Below are positions 22,074 to 32,804 of a stretch of 64,000 nt of DNA, piece after piece. The DNA comes from Torreya grandis (taxonomy: Eukaryota; Streptophyta; Pinopsida; Cupressales; Taxaceae): positions 14,586,001 to 14,650,000 of the forward strand of contig JARHVA010000001.1 in the NCBI GenBank assembly GCA_037957365.1, read 5' to 3'. A program made the translations under genes and the position numbers. The notes beneath the pieces are model-generated. The model was not told where the DNA came from and ran no database searches. It saw only the letters and a list, made by a program, of their open reading frames with translations. The number at the start of each line of letters is the position of its first letter. The first letter of the stretch is position 1.

Positions 22074-23568
22074 TATTGACCATTTTGCCCAATAGGGCAA
22101 AAAATCGGTCAACTTCTCCCCTTGCTGTTTAAGCCAATTCATTTTTGATTTTTGCATAAGTCCAGAAGTTTCTACAGACTCTGCAGGTGCTTGGTTCAAT
22201 CTTCAGGTCCTTTAAAGCTTTAGTTCAATTAGCTAAGTTGAATGCAGAGTTAAATCAGTAGTTCAACCATTTTTGTTTAAGCCAGTTGGTTCACCGCTTG
22301 CTTCATCGCTTGTTCAAGGCCAAGGTTCAATGTTAGTTTAACCATTTGGCTCATCAGCACGCAGTGTTAAACCATTTTTGGTTCAATGAATCAGTTCAAA
22401 GGTTTGGTTCAATGGGCTCGGCACACAATGGTTGAATCGATTGAACCGTTGAACCATTTTTGGTTCAACGGGTTAGTTCAATGCCTCCAGTTCAACGTGT
22501 AAGATAAAAAAGGAAAATCCTGAAGGTATTTGCTGAGGATGACGACGTCTCGAAAGCTATCAAATATGAGGAAGCGAATTAGCCATTGGTTTTCAAAGCG
22601 ATGACGGTCGCGTGAATCCCAAATTTCATACAATGAAAGAGCCATTTGCTTTCAAACCAAAGGAGCGCTAACCATGGAAAAGGCCCAACAATGCAGCGAC
22701 CTGCTAGAAGATAGCCCGAGGGCCAAAAGAGCCAGAAAGAGACAAGATAGGAAAAGGACAAAGTGCTAAGCATGGAGCAGGTAGATAGTCCAAGTGGGGA
22801 AGGGAGGCATCGATTCCAGAAATTATTCTAGTAGGTGAAACAGTGGCTGTGAATTGACCATTAGAAGGCGCGAATAGCTAGTAGTGCAACCGGTTTTCTT
22901 CATTTCGCATTTATGAGTAGACAAACTGTGTAATCACCTTGAAGAAGCGGCCTTACAAGCAAACAAAGGGTGCATGCTCATTGATCTTTTGAGCAGCCTG
23001 CTCTTCCCAATGCTCGCAGGGCACATGGGTCACTTGTAAAAGGGGTACCAAAAGGCCTCCTTTCTTCTCCTATATATTGAGGACTTGTCATTTTGTAATC
23101 ATCTTCCACATTTGTAAGGCATAGCCCTAGCAAAATTTCACCTGAATCAATAAAACACAGTTTTACCTCTATCTTGGATAGATATTTCTGAGTATGTCTC
23201 GAGTGTTAGTTTGTGTTTTTTCATTATTTCTCGACGCTTTCATAGGTCCAACACCAACATACCTGTTGTCTACAAGTACCAATTCTGCCACTGACAAGGT
23301 GAGCTATATTTGGAAGTGCAGAAGCAGAATAAATTACTACATAAGTGTGTGTCTCACAGCACCTTGGGTGATCTATATTTTCTATATTCTCCATTAGAGC
23401 CTCCCTACCAGTTTCTTGCAGCCTGGTCCTTCTGCCAAGTTGCAAGTGTATGTGTGTGTTTGTCTGGTTTTATAGTGTGGATGTGAGAAGGTTGACTTTA
23501 TTTTGGTGCATCACCTCCTTAGAGTAGTTTGTTTTCCTACAATCTTTCTCCCTTTTCATCCCACCCAT

Positions 23569-23612
<44 letters not shown>

Positions 23613-23775
23613 CACTTATTGGAACGAACATGATACATCAAAAGGAGCTAGCCCTTATCTAGAGACTCTCCCTCCAGCTTCACCGATCCCACAGGCGAGA
23701 GGGGAGTTTCCATAGTTGCGTGTGGAAGGCAGGAGCTCGGCTTCCTGCCCATGGGTGCAATCCACTACGTCAACA
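22074..23775 (+). repeat. Element G 3' LTR
   Basis: Aligns end to end with 15820-17525. It starts TATTGACC, where the other copy keeps TGTTGACC, and ends CTACGTCAACA. AATAAA lies at 23149-23154 and a TATATATT box at about 23071. A G-rich GGGAGGTG segment just upstream is the likely polypurine tract, weak by plant standards. Confidence 0.9.
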
Positions 23776-23780
23776 TAAAT

Positions 23781-24499
23781 ATTTTGTGTTTTTGAAATAT
23801 TTGAATGTTTGAATATTTTGACATGTCATATTGTTTTTGTGTTTTTTGAATATAAGCTATGTGCAAACAAATGAAAATAAATTATGTATAAGCAACGAGA
23901 GACTAGAAGTAAGTATGTACAAGGGTAAGAACCATACTGACCTACAAGTCTTGTGGGAGACTCACCATCAACATGAATTGTATCAAATAAGGGAACCATG
24001 ATCGTGCATGTAGTGTGAAAGGGAAATTGTGAGCCCATGATCTATTGTGTTGTATAATATAAATCTTAATCTACCTAAGTAGTGATGCTATGATGTTGTG
24101 GCACTAACTATGATGCCATATGAACTATAGGGGTCTTAGGGACACATCTAGTAGAAGTATAATCTGTAGGTGATGGAGGTGACCTATGCTTAAAACTCAT
24201 ACACCTTAATATAACCAATCTCAGTGTAAACTAAGTAGAGGAAGGTCCTCTAGAATCTATGATGTATATCTGATGCAATGGTCTTTCTAATAATGGTCTT
24301 TGAGGGGGGTTATGCGTGTGTGTAGATACCATAAAAGTAGATTTGGCTTACTTTGAGGATTTTTTTGAAAATTGTGATATATGTATAGGAGATATACTCT
24401 TTATTTTAACTGATAATCATGCAATATTTGGTAGTGGAACTAGAACTATAACTAGTGTCGATGCTGGAATTTTAGTTGAAAACTATGATGAAACTGCCT
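23781..24499 (-). other. Element A non-coding interior, proximal part
   Basis: Sequence between insert G and the A protease. A plus-strand frame at 24316-24672 (118 codons) overlaps the antisense of the protease and its downstream part, so I treat it as a shadow. Confidence 0.5.
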
Positions 24500-24870
24500 G
24501 TGGGATAGGAAGAGGATATTCATATAGGACACCCTCAATCTTAGCCATATGGTTAGCATGTATATACTTCAAGTATCAGTGTATTATATATGGGATGGAT
24601 TGGAACTACTATAAACATGGCCTGCCCAATAATATGTTGAATACACCTACACTAGGTATGACAAGGAATTGAGTGGCTATGTGTGCTACTCCAATCTATA
24701 ATGGAAGTAAAATATCCTTGATAGAGCTCTAAACATGGCCATAAAAACCACTAATGACTATATTTATGGGGAATATATCATGATATGTGTATCCCAAGTG
24801 ATATAAAGTGTCATGGTGCACATGTTTATGCTTGATCAATTTTCAACCATAACACTGTGAATAGGATGGT
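24500..24870 (-). pseudogene. Element A aspartic protease remnant, active site lost
   Basis: The minus strand reads VMVEN-stop-SSINMCTMTLYHLGYTYHD at about 24860-24795, where relatives such as B have VMIDNGASENIFTM. The catalytic Asp is Glu and the Gly is a TGA stop. Downstream comes FLVIPSVGVFNILLGRPC (about 24617-24660), the conserved C-terminal block, then YLKYIHANHMAKI. Domain order and spacing match a gypsy retropepsin. The copy cannot be active. Confidence 0.8.
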
Positions 24871-24928
24871 GGTCTATATATGCATGTATGAGGAGTGCAT
24901 GTAAATCTATGTCATCATTCATAATCTC

Positions 24929-26165
24929 CTACTTTGAAACTCTGATAAGTCGTCTAGGTGGCACTATAATGTGATACATGTAAATAATGTTATTTAATAG
25001 ATGTGTCTCCTCTGTAACTATGTGATAAGAAGCTAGTGGTGGATGAACCTGGTATGTATAGTGAACACCTGATGTACCCCTTGCCTCATTAGTTATATGC
25101 TTTGAGAAAGAATATGAAAATATCTTAAGTGTCTTTGCCTCTATCTTTTCATTTTTGTGCCTCTGTGGGTGTGCCCACATCAATAATGTTGGCCTCAATG
25201 AGATATTATATCTCGTGCTTTAGGCTAATGCATCTATTTGTCATGTGGCCTGGTGCCCTATGATACTCACAAAATGCATTTGAATCATAACTCTTTGGAA
25301 GAGGCGGTGTCATATCATCCTCTTTAATGGGAGGGAGAGATGTGACATTACATTCCAATAGTTGTTGTATAACTCACGTCGGTGACTCTAGTAGTTTAGT
25401 GAAGACTCTACATCAAGGAGCAAATAAAACTAATTTGGGAGAAGGCTCTGAAGTTGTGTTGACTATGGCCTTTTAATCACTTTTATTTTTTATGGCCCTG
25501 AACTAATATGGAGGTTTGTTTGTACTCTTAATAGTTGAATATTATCCATTTATGTACTTGAATTTTCCCATCACCAAGAGCTTAATATTTCTTTCCTTGA
25601 CTATGTGGTACATATCGGTAAATGTGGAAAACTTCTTGAATAAGATTGATTCATGCAGTGTTAGTAATAGACCATGTTTAAATATATCTCTAAGTTCTTT
25701 GTCTGCCATGGGGCTAGTCAATTTTGATAGTATTATCTTGTATCATAAGACATAATCGACTATGGGCTCATTTGACTTTTATTTTAGCTATGCCACTTAT
25801 GCATATGATATCTTATCACTGATGTTGATAGAGAAGTGTGCTAGGAACAAGTTGGGTAAAGGATTGAATGCCATGATAAATTTGTTTGGAAAATCATAGA
25901 CCCAATTTAGGGTATAATCCTTGAGACTGTGTGGAATTAGCTTCATAAGAAGTCAATCGCTGGACACATAGTCTAAGCATGTTGCGTGAAAGGCTCTGAG
26001 GTGATGTTCTAGGTCACCCTTGCCATCATATAATGTAAGATTGGGTGCTACAAAATAATATAGAAAAGGAGTTGCCACTATGTGATGTGCCAAAGGTGTA
26101 TGTAGGAGAATGTTGGAATCCAAGGCATGTGATGGCTTAACTGCTCCTTTCTCTAGATGTAACAC
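24929..26165 (-). pseudogene. Element A gag remnant with CX2HX4HX4C knuckle
   Basis: The N-terminal part has YFVAPNLTLYDGKGDLEHHLRA (about 26060-25995), the start of the plant gypsy gag domain. A following part contains MADKELRDIFKHGLLLTLHE (about 25710-25650), the SIxxxA-xxF-type core region. The knuckle CEYHRAPGHMTNRC lies at 25230-25271. Its second ligand is His rather than Cys, a form common in plant gypsy gags. Several stops and frameshifts break it. The protease follows downstream, giving a gag-protease order. Confidence 0.85.
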
Positions 26166-27034
26166 TTTAGATTATAGAGTAAGAAACTCTTGTATAAGGG
26201 ATTATACATCTGGATTAGAAGAACTAGCCACATGTGGTGTAGTTTTCATTGATGGTTGAATAAAAATATTAGGTTGTGTTATCTGAGTTGGTTGAGTGGG
26301 CCCCACTAAAGGTGTAACAACATCGTTAACTGAAGGGGTTGAAGATTGACCATTATTTATCTTATTCTTGATTTCTAATATGGGCTATAAAATATGTGCA
26401 TGCTCTAGGGCTATTCTCAAATTCTATCTTTGAAGCCTTGTAATACCTCATCCTTATTCATAATTATATCATTATCATTAAGTGGATGTAGTGTGTCTTG
26501 ATCCTCAGTGTGGACCTGATCTTGTTCTTGGTTATATTGTTTATCCTTGGATGAATTGTCATTAAATTCCACATAATTAGGGTGCAAAGGATTCATATCT
26601 ATACTTGTAATAGGTTACTTATCCTTGTTATAAGTTTAGACAGTTGGAATTTGAATATGCTCTATTGGACTACCACCTAGTCTATCACTTATTATTATGG
26701 GAAGAGAGATAGTTTTTTAGATGACATATAACAAATAAATTAAAATGGAGCTACTATAATAGAATATATGAATTCTGAATAATAATAGTAGCTAATGAAA
26801 ATAAGATAAAAAAGGATACAAAGCCTAAGAGCATCTAGGGTTAGGGTTTTAGAATTTAGGGTTTCTTTTGCAACAATTTAAATTAGAAGTAAAATAAATT
26901 GAAACCCTAATATAAAATTGATTTTAATTTGGTAGGTTGTCTAAAAAATTAAAAAAATTGGAAGTATTCAAACCTAAATTTATTGCACAAAATTAAGATG
27001 AATACAAACTAGGCTTTGAAGCAATATTCAAAGT
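26166..27034 (-). other. Element A leader between primer site and gag
   Basis: About 870 bases with no domain. It includes a few CCCTAA/TTAGGG-like words at 26838-26900, which are not a telomeric array. Confidence 0.45.
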
Positions 27035-27051
27035 AAGACGGGTTCACCAAA
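27035..27051 (-). promoter_or_regulatory. Primer-site position of element A
   Basis: On the minus strand the 5' LTR end is followed by TTTGGTGAACCCGTC. Element B has TTTGGTGAATATGATC at the same place, so TTTGGTGAA is shared and marks the primer site. It is not the initiator-Met type; the tRNA is unassigned. Confidence 0.55.
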
Positions 27052-28269
27052 TGATTTAACCTTTTAGGGTTTTATAATGAAAATCCCATGTTTAGATTAA
27101 AGGGCTGAGATGCCTAAATCAATCAAATAAATATGCAATAATTAAGTACTATTTTATTATGACCATTGACCTTGTCTAAATTTATAATAATAACAATAAA
27201 TAGGGATAAATATAGACTTATGTAAAAAAATAACTGTCACAGATGATCTAGGTTTTAAAAGTTGAGATTTGGGTAGTACTTTGTGTCGTTAATATGATTT
27301 TATTATTCATATGCTCACTATATTGTAACGACCAATATAGACAATAGTACCATTTATGTGTAGTATCCTTAATGTGGCACTAATGTCCATTTTGTAGGAC
27401 TATTCCTATTTTTTGGGATCACTTGCGCATGTGTCTGTATGTTCTATTCCTACATGCAAAGAACTTAGATCTTTGTGTTGTGTCTGGAATACTTAATTTA
27501 ATGTGAAAACCCTAGTCCTCCTTACAAGTATGGAATGAGAAATAATTTTGTGTGTGTTATTAAGATGGACTAGACGTCCTCAACACTTTGTTGTGTAGAG
27601 AGTTGCCTACATACCAATACTTTGAAGAGGGATCAACCCTGATGTAGTTCTCCCACCTAGTGCTTGATGCAAGTGTAAGTGAATGCTAGAATGAGAGTGT
27701 TCATTGGATGCCTTGAATGTGCTTGAGCTTTGAAATGTTTGAAAACTGGGCTTAGAGATGCTGTAGATGGTAGTTTACAGAGAGTAGGGCAAAATAAGGA
27801 TAAAATACCTTAATTTTTATCAACCTTATATTTGGTTTGAATAGATTTTACATCTAAATTCCATCTAGTGAATAGAGATGGATTAGAATTATATTTCTAG
27901 GGTTATGTTGCTTGTGTAGATAAGAAAATGAGCTTAGGCTGACCTTAGGTGGGTCACACATTTGAAAAACTATTTTTTAGGAAGAGCTAGGGCTAAGGAC
28001 AATAGTACTTAGTTGGGGACACTAGCGCCATGTGGTTGTAGTGTCCCAAAGGTGGAACTAATGTCTTCTTTGTAGACTACTAAGATATTTGGATTAGGAT
28101 CTGAGATGACAGTTCTGGGATTATGTTTTGACTAGCTGTAGGTGATCATCGTTTGTTGAATGACTAAATAAGTAAGTCTAATGCTCAAGGGTAAGTCTAT
28201 GGCTAGCCTAGATATAGATTAACTCAAGTGACACTCTTTACATCCAATTACCACTTTTAGGTGATTACA
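27052..28269 (-). repeat. Element A 5' LTR (right)
   Basis: Pairs with 12154-13368 over the full length and is followed by AAAAG, the right half of the target duplication. Frames inside are short. Confidence 0.85.
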
Positions 28270-28869
28270 AAAAGTAACACAATAGAAAGAAACAAATTGA
28301 AAGCAAACACCTAATATAAGTAAACTAACTAAAATTTAATCTAATATATACATTACCTGTCACTATTTTGGAGTGTTAATATGAGATTGCATCAGAATGG
28401 ACAACTGAGAAGCATTTCTTCAAGAACTATCCATTTACAAGCAACAGGAGATCATTTCCTTATAATTCTTTGAGATGAAATGTATTTTGCCCCAATAGTT
28501 TAGAGATCTTGTATGGGTCTATCTAAAGTGGATCGAATTTGGAATGTTATCCGTTCTTCTCATTGGATTTTTCCCACAATAGGACCAAGTTAGATATTCT
28601 AAAGGATTTGACCTTAGATCTCTTGTCAAACCATCATTTAATAGTACCCTGGTGTTTATTGAAGTTTTATAGGGCATCTTCTAGTTGGATTATACCTAAT
28701 AACCTTGAGTCTATCTTTTTCTTATTCTCCATGTATTATTTCATAAACTTGTAAGTAGGCAATCTGAGGTTAATTAGGAAGATAGGATTTAGTCTGTACA
28801 TCAATAGGAATGGAAAGCTTTTGAGAACTTTTTTATATCATGTGTGATTAGTCAAAATGGTATATTTCA

Positions 28870-29520
28870 ATAGTGAGTTCTAATCCTAGGGTCTCTTTTC
28901 TGTAAACTTATTGATTGCATCAATCAAGTTCTTATTTATTTAATCTATCAATTTGTTCATTGTAGGTAGTAGTTGAATGAGAATCTCAAAGTGATTTTGT
29001 GTTCATAATCATAATCAATAAACTTTGTAGATTGAAATAGAGGCCTATTATCATAGACTAGGGAGACTGGTGTGCTAAACTTAGTGGTTAAACTCTCTTC
29101 CAAGTATTTAATCACCTCTTTGGTTGTGTTATTATTTTTTACCACTACCTCAGTCCACCTCTACAATAATCAATGGTTGGCATATGAACTTGTGGCCTAT
29201 TATGGAGTTTAGATTAATAACTCTTATGAAATTCAATCCCCATTGGGAAAATGGTCTTCCTTCAATAATAGGTTGTAAAGGAGTTCTAACGTGGACCTCT
29301 AATTTAGCAAAGCCTTGGCATTGGTGACATGATTACACATGAGTATGGACATCCCTAAAGATAGTGAGCCAATATTAGCCCACTCATAGGATTTTATGTT
29401 CAATTGCATTACTACAAGGATGGACACTACCCAAAATTTCATAGAAATTGGTCATGAATTCCTTGGACTCTTCTTTTGATAGGAACTTAAGGTAAATGAC
29501 TTCATAGTTATTACTATAGA
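28870..29520 (-). pseudogene. Element C integrase remnant
   Basis: Minus-strand reading. A zinc-binding part holds GSVHPCSNAIEHKIL and, after a stop, SCHQCQGFA at about 29480-29310, matching the H-H-C-C module with the first His changed. The core start reads FSQWGLNFIRVINLNSIIGHK at about 29270-29200. After a frameshift near 29150 comes TKEVIKYLEESLTTKFSTP and YDNRPLFQSTKFI (29145-29000), where YDNRP stands for the usual [TA]DNG. Integrase would join element cDNA to host DNA in the nucleus. Stops and the frameshift make this copy dead. Confidence 0.85.
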
Positions 29521-29789
29521 GAACCCCTTTCTTCAGCATGTAATGGACTAATTTTAGCCTAAGTGCCCTTTTTTACATCTAGGTCAGCCCAGGGGGTGGA
29601 GTCTTATAGAGAAGGTAATGGAAAACTGAAGAATACCTATCCGAGTAGAGTAATTTTGATTGGTCAACTTGGTGGACAATAATCCTAGGTTCAAACTTGG
29701 TGATTGACTGAGTGAGACCTTGGCCTCACACCAGCTTAGTAAGTTTAATCCCAAGATCATATTATTGTAACTTGGGCATCCACCAATCC

Positions 29790-30140
29790 TTACATTCTCA
29801 AATTTAATTTTGCACTAGCATGAGCTTTACTATTGGGATTGGGGCCAGGACGTGCACTTTATTCCTAAGGATATAATGCATGAACCTTTTTATTTCCTTG
29901 ACCAAGGTGTAGGCATGTTTGTCTAGAGTGGAGCACTTGAGCTTGACATCTTTTAGGTTTGTACTCATGAAAGTGATTAGATGTTCTTCTCTATCCAGCT
30001 TCTAGGTAAGAACCATGACTATGGTATGTTTGGAAGCAAAAGAGTTAGGGTAGAAATATTTGGTGTAGTCTAGGCTTATCAACATAGGTGTTTTCGTGAT
30101 GGCATCTTTGATGACCTGAAAGGATTTCTTTACTTCTGGA
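29790..30140 (-). pseudogene. Element C RNase H (RT-linked) remnant
   Basis: Downstream of RT the minus frame reads SFQVIKDAITKTPMLISLDY, then SFASKHTIVMVLT-stop, then EEHLITFMSTNL and KHAYTLVKEIKRFMHYIL. These are the usual blocks of the gypsy RT-linked RNase H region (xPVLxxPDYxKPF, SFASxxxIxAVL, KExLALVxAxxxFRxYL). One or more stops interrupt it. It is separate from the second RNase H-like domain at 38.9-39.1 kb. Confidence 0.8.
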
Positions 30141-30279
30141 TTTTATTATACTTTTGCTTCCTATTTTAACATTATGTTCAAAGGTTTAATAATTTCAATA
30201 AAGCTAGAAATAAACATGTGCACAAGTTAACTTTACAAAAGAAAGATGTTTAGTTCCTTTTTACTATGAGGGAGAAGTA

Positions 30280-31040
30280 ACCTAAAGATAACATCAACAC
30301 ATTCAAGGTCATTATATATACCTTCTTTTGTGATGATGTGATTGAGAACCTTGCCTTTGGTAACACCAAACACAGTTTTCATTGGGTTTAGGGAGATACC
30401 ATACCTCTTGCACCTTTTGATTATCCTCTACAAGTGGTGAATGTGATCAAACATGCATTTCAAGAAAATAGTTAAGTCATCCATATAAATAACAATAAAT
30501 TTTCCTATCAAAACATCAAATTTGAAGTCTATAGCTCTCTGTAGAGTTGCTCTTACATTTATTAAGTTGAATGACATATTTTTATAGGCAAAAGTGCCCC
30601 ACTTCATTATAAACACAATCTTAGTTATGTCTTCTGGGTTTACCAAAATTTGATTATATCTCAAGATTCCATCTAAATAAGACATCATTTGGGATCCGTT
30701 CATAATTTGGATCACCTCATCTAGAGAGGGAAATGGATAATTATTCTTATTAGAGGCCTTGTTTAGATTTTAAAAATCTACACACAATCGAATATCCCCC
30801 CTCTTCTTTAAAATGAGCACTAAGTTAGCTACCAGGGTGGAGTGATAAACTGGGAACATGATCCCAACTAAAAGGAGCTATGTACTTCATTATATGTGAG
30901 TAGTTCTAGGATCAAATTCATGTGTCTCTAACTTTGTATAATTTTTTTTTGGCTCACCTTGAGGGGTATGGTTTATTATACTTAGGTCAAAGACCTTAAG
31001 GTCTCCATAAGCCCAGACAATAACATCTCCATATTTTAAA
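30280..31040 (-). pseudogene. Element C reverse transcriptase remnant
   Basis: The frame 30428-30715 is open for 95 codons and holds YLDG (first catalytic Asp), WGTFAYKNMSFNLINVRATL and YMDD (30476-30487), so all three catalytic Asp codons are present. Upstream come KKRGDIRLCVDF, a stop, and NLNKASNKNNYPFPSLDE (about 30820-30720). Downstream come RCKRYGISLNPMKTVFGVT and GKVLNHIITKEGI. This is a classic Ty3/gypsy RT, close in style to plant elements with an upstream RNase H. At least one in-frame stop kills it. Confidence 0.93.
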
Positions 31041-31467
31041 ACCAACCTTATGAGTTGTCAAATCTCAGTTGGTGTACAGTCAGGGTTGACATTGATGGTA
31101 TGGAGTTGATCAAAATATCCAAGATTAATGGTCTTAGACTTTTGCTCTGTATATCTTTGGTTCTTAGGTGGGTGCACAGTCTTATCAAAGTCGAGCACCA
31201 ACTCAAGGGAGATCATTCCCTTCGGGACTCATTTCTTTTTAAGGTTCAAAACACCATCTTGGTCATTATCCCCATCTCCCAGATCATCCCTTTCAATCTC
31301 ATATATGACTCAGGTTTCAAATACTCCAGTATTATTGAGGAATTCCAAAATGTGTTGGTCATCCTCAAAGACTTGGAAGTTTCTGACATTATCTAGGACT
31401 GAGGGACATGGGATTAGCTCAATAGAAAATTCCTACAATCTTATGTCATCTAGGGGTGTTAGATTTA

Positions 31468-32792
31468 TGTTCAACCCTAAATTTTGATGTGGATCCTATT
31501 GGAATAGATAAGGTTAAGAATATATAAATGAATAAGCACAAGGGTGATAAACAAATCTATAATAGGCTAATTAATTACAAAACTTAGATAGAACATATAC
31601 TGAATTTATTATATTGAGATATGCTAAAAATGGAGAGTACATCTATATTAAATATGGAAATGACAAATAAATAAGATACTTAGTTGGTTCTAATGATAAT
31701 ACATATATGAATGTAGAATAGGTAGGAAGTAGATTGGAAGAATGTTTTGGAACAATCACCAAAATTTGTATTAAGTGCCTCTGTATCCTTAGACACTTAC
31801 ATCCACCTAAGATAGTTGTGTCAACATTAGTGTTTAGGTTAGATGCAAGGGTCTTGTCTAAAATATATACTATAATAAAATGCAACCACCTAGATGCTTT
31901 TAAATTTTTTGTCACCTTTACTCTGATGCATTCAGATATGGGTCATGGATTGTCACTCTTTATCAAATAGTTAAACCCTAGTTCTTCATCTCTATATGGG
32001 TTGTGGGAAAACATGTTAGTGGGAATACAATGTTGAGCTACCTCAAAGACCCATCTATCAATGAGTCTTGCCTACATATCCAATAATTTAAAGAGGTCTT
32101 TAGATTTATATAGTTCTTTCCTACATTTAGCTTGTGTGTGAATCATGCAATATGTGATAATCAAGTACAAAATGACCTAGCTTGTAACTTGGAAAATATA
32201 GCTCTTGGATTGATATTTCAATACTTTAGACTTATAGATGTGCTTTTCCTATGACTGATATTGAAATACAAGAAAATAAGGAAGCTTTGCTTAATTGAAT
32301 GCTTGATAGATTGCTTTTGATAAGTTAACTTGGTCTATGTTAGGTGAGGAATGAATGAGGGTTGATCTTATTTTTATACCAATACCTTTAGAGAATATCT
32401 CACATGATAGCACTTAGGTAAACCATTAAGATACATTTCATTTGAAAATTTGATGACTTTAGGGCACTAGACACTTGTGTGAGAATAGGACACCTACATC
32501 GATGTAGGTGTCTATTTGGGACACAAGTGTTTAAGGAGCAAGAAAATAGGTACGAGCTCCAAACTTGTAGAAATGGAAGATAATCAATTTTAAAGCATTA
32601 TGGGCAATAAAGAAGGCTTGGGTCATCAATATAAGACTAGTCAAACTAAGAGATAGGATGAAGGGAAAGAGAGAGAGTAAATGTGAGACTTGCAAAAGTG
32701 GGAAAGGTCTAGAACTAAGAAGAACAACCAAGGTATGATTTTGCCAAGTGCACAAGACTGAAGTGGTATATAATTCATAAATAGTGTCTACA
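31468..32792 (-). repeat. Element B 3' LTR (left)
   Basis: Minus strand starts TGTAGACACTA and ends GGTTGAACA. It aligns with 37449-38753. Over the first 155 or so bases from the left I count about 20 differences, so the insertion is old. Confidence 0.9.
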
Positions 32793-32804
32793 TTTGCCCC
32801 CTTT
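32793..32804 (-). promoter_or_regulatory. Polypurine tract of element B
   Basis: AAAGGGGGCAAA on the minus strand, immediately before the LTR start TGTAGACA. It matches the A tract except for one base. Confidence 0.8.

Larger units (their letters stand above)
15815..23780 (+). mobile_element. Element G: non-autonomous LTR retrotransposon with 1.7-kb LTRs (element 15820-23775)
   Basis: LTRs at 15820-17525 and 22074-23775 lie inside a perfect TAAAT duplication (15815-15819 and 23776-23780). A primer-site-like sequence follows the left LTR, so it reads on the plus strand, opposite to its host A. The interior, minus the nested copia fragment (about 17905-20244), is about 2.2 kb. It has one decayed acidic coding region and no gag zinc knuckle, protease or polymerase. 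In the first 80 bases I count about 7 differences between LTRs, so it is old but younger than A. Confidence 0.9.
12154..28269 (-). mobile_element. Element A: gag-protease-only gypsy-type element, split by element G
   Basis: LTRs at 12154-13368 and 27052-28269 (about 1.2 kb each) match along their length. Flanks are AAGAG (12149-12153) and AAAAG (28270-28274), a 5-bp target duplication with one change. A perfect polypurine tract on the minus strand abuts the left LTR, so the element reads right to left. The interior, without insert G, is about 5.7 kb. It holds gag (26.2-25.2 kb) and protease (24.9-24.5 kb), then only non-coding sequence; no RT, RNase H or integrase is visible. It is probably non-autonomous and a relative of B. 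Confidence 0.85.
28275..31462 (-). other. Element C segment carrying RT, RNase H and integrase
   Basis: This is C sequence between inserts A and B. Read right to left: the RT-linker block IPCPSVLDNVRNFQVFEDD (about 31440-31330), RT, RNase H, then integrase. The region left of about 28870 down to 28275 shows only weak similarity to an integrase C-terminus. Confidence 0.8.

Noticed and set aside
24316..24672. 118-codon plus-strand open frame
   Set aside because: It overlaps, in antisense, the minus-strand protease block (FNILLGRP) of element A, which has clear family motifs. The plus product has none.
26838..26900. TTAGGG/CCCTAA-like words suggesting telomere repeat
   Set aside because: Only a few irregular words, no tandem array; similar words occur at 37400-37425 in the matching place in B, so this is element sequence.
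31055..31487. Two plus-strand frames of 113 and 119 codons
   Set aside because: Antisense of the C pol linker, where the minus strand reads the known VLDN-xxFQVFEDD block.
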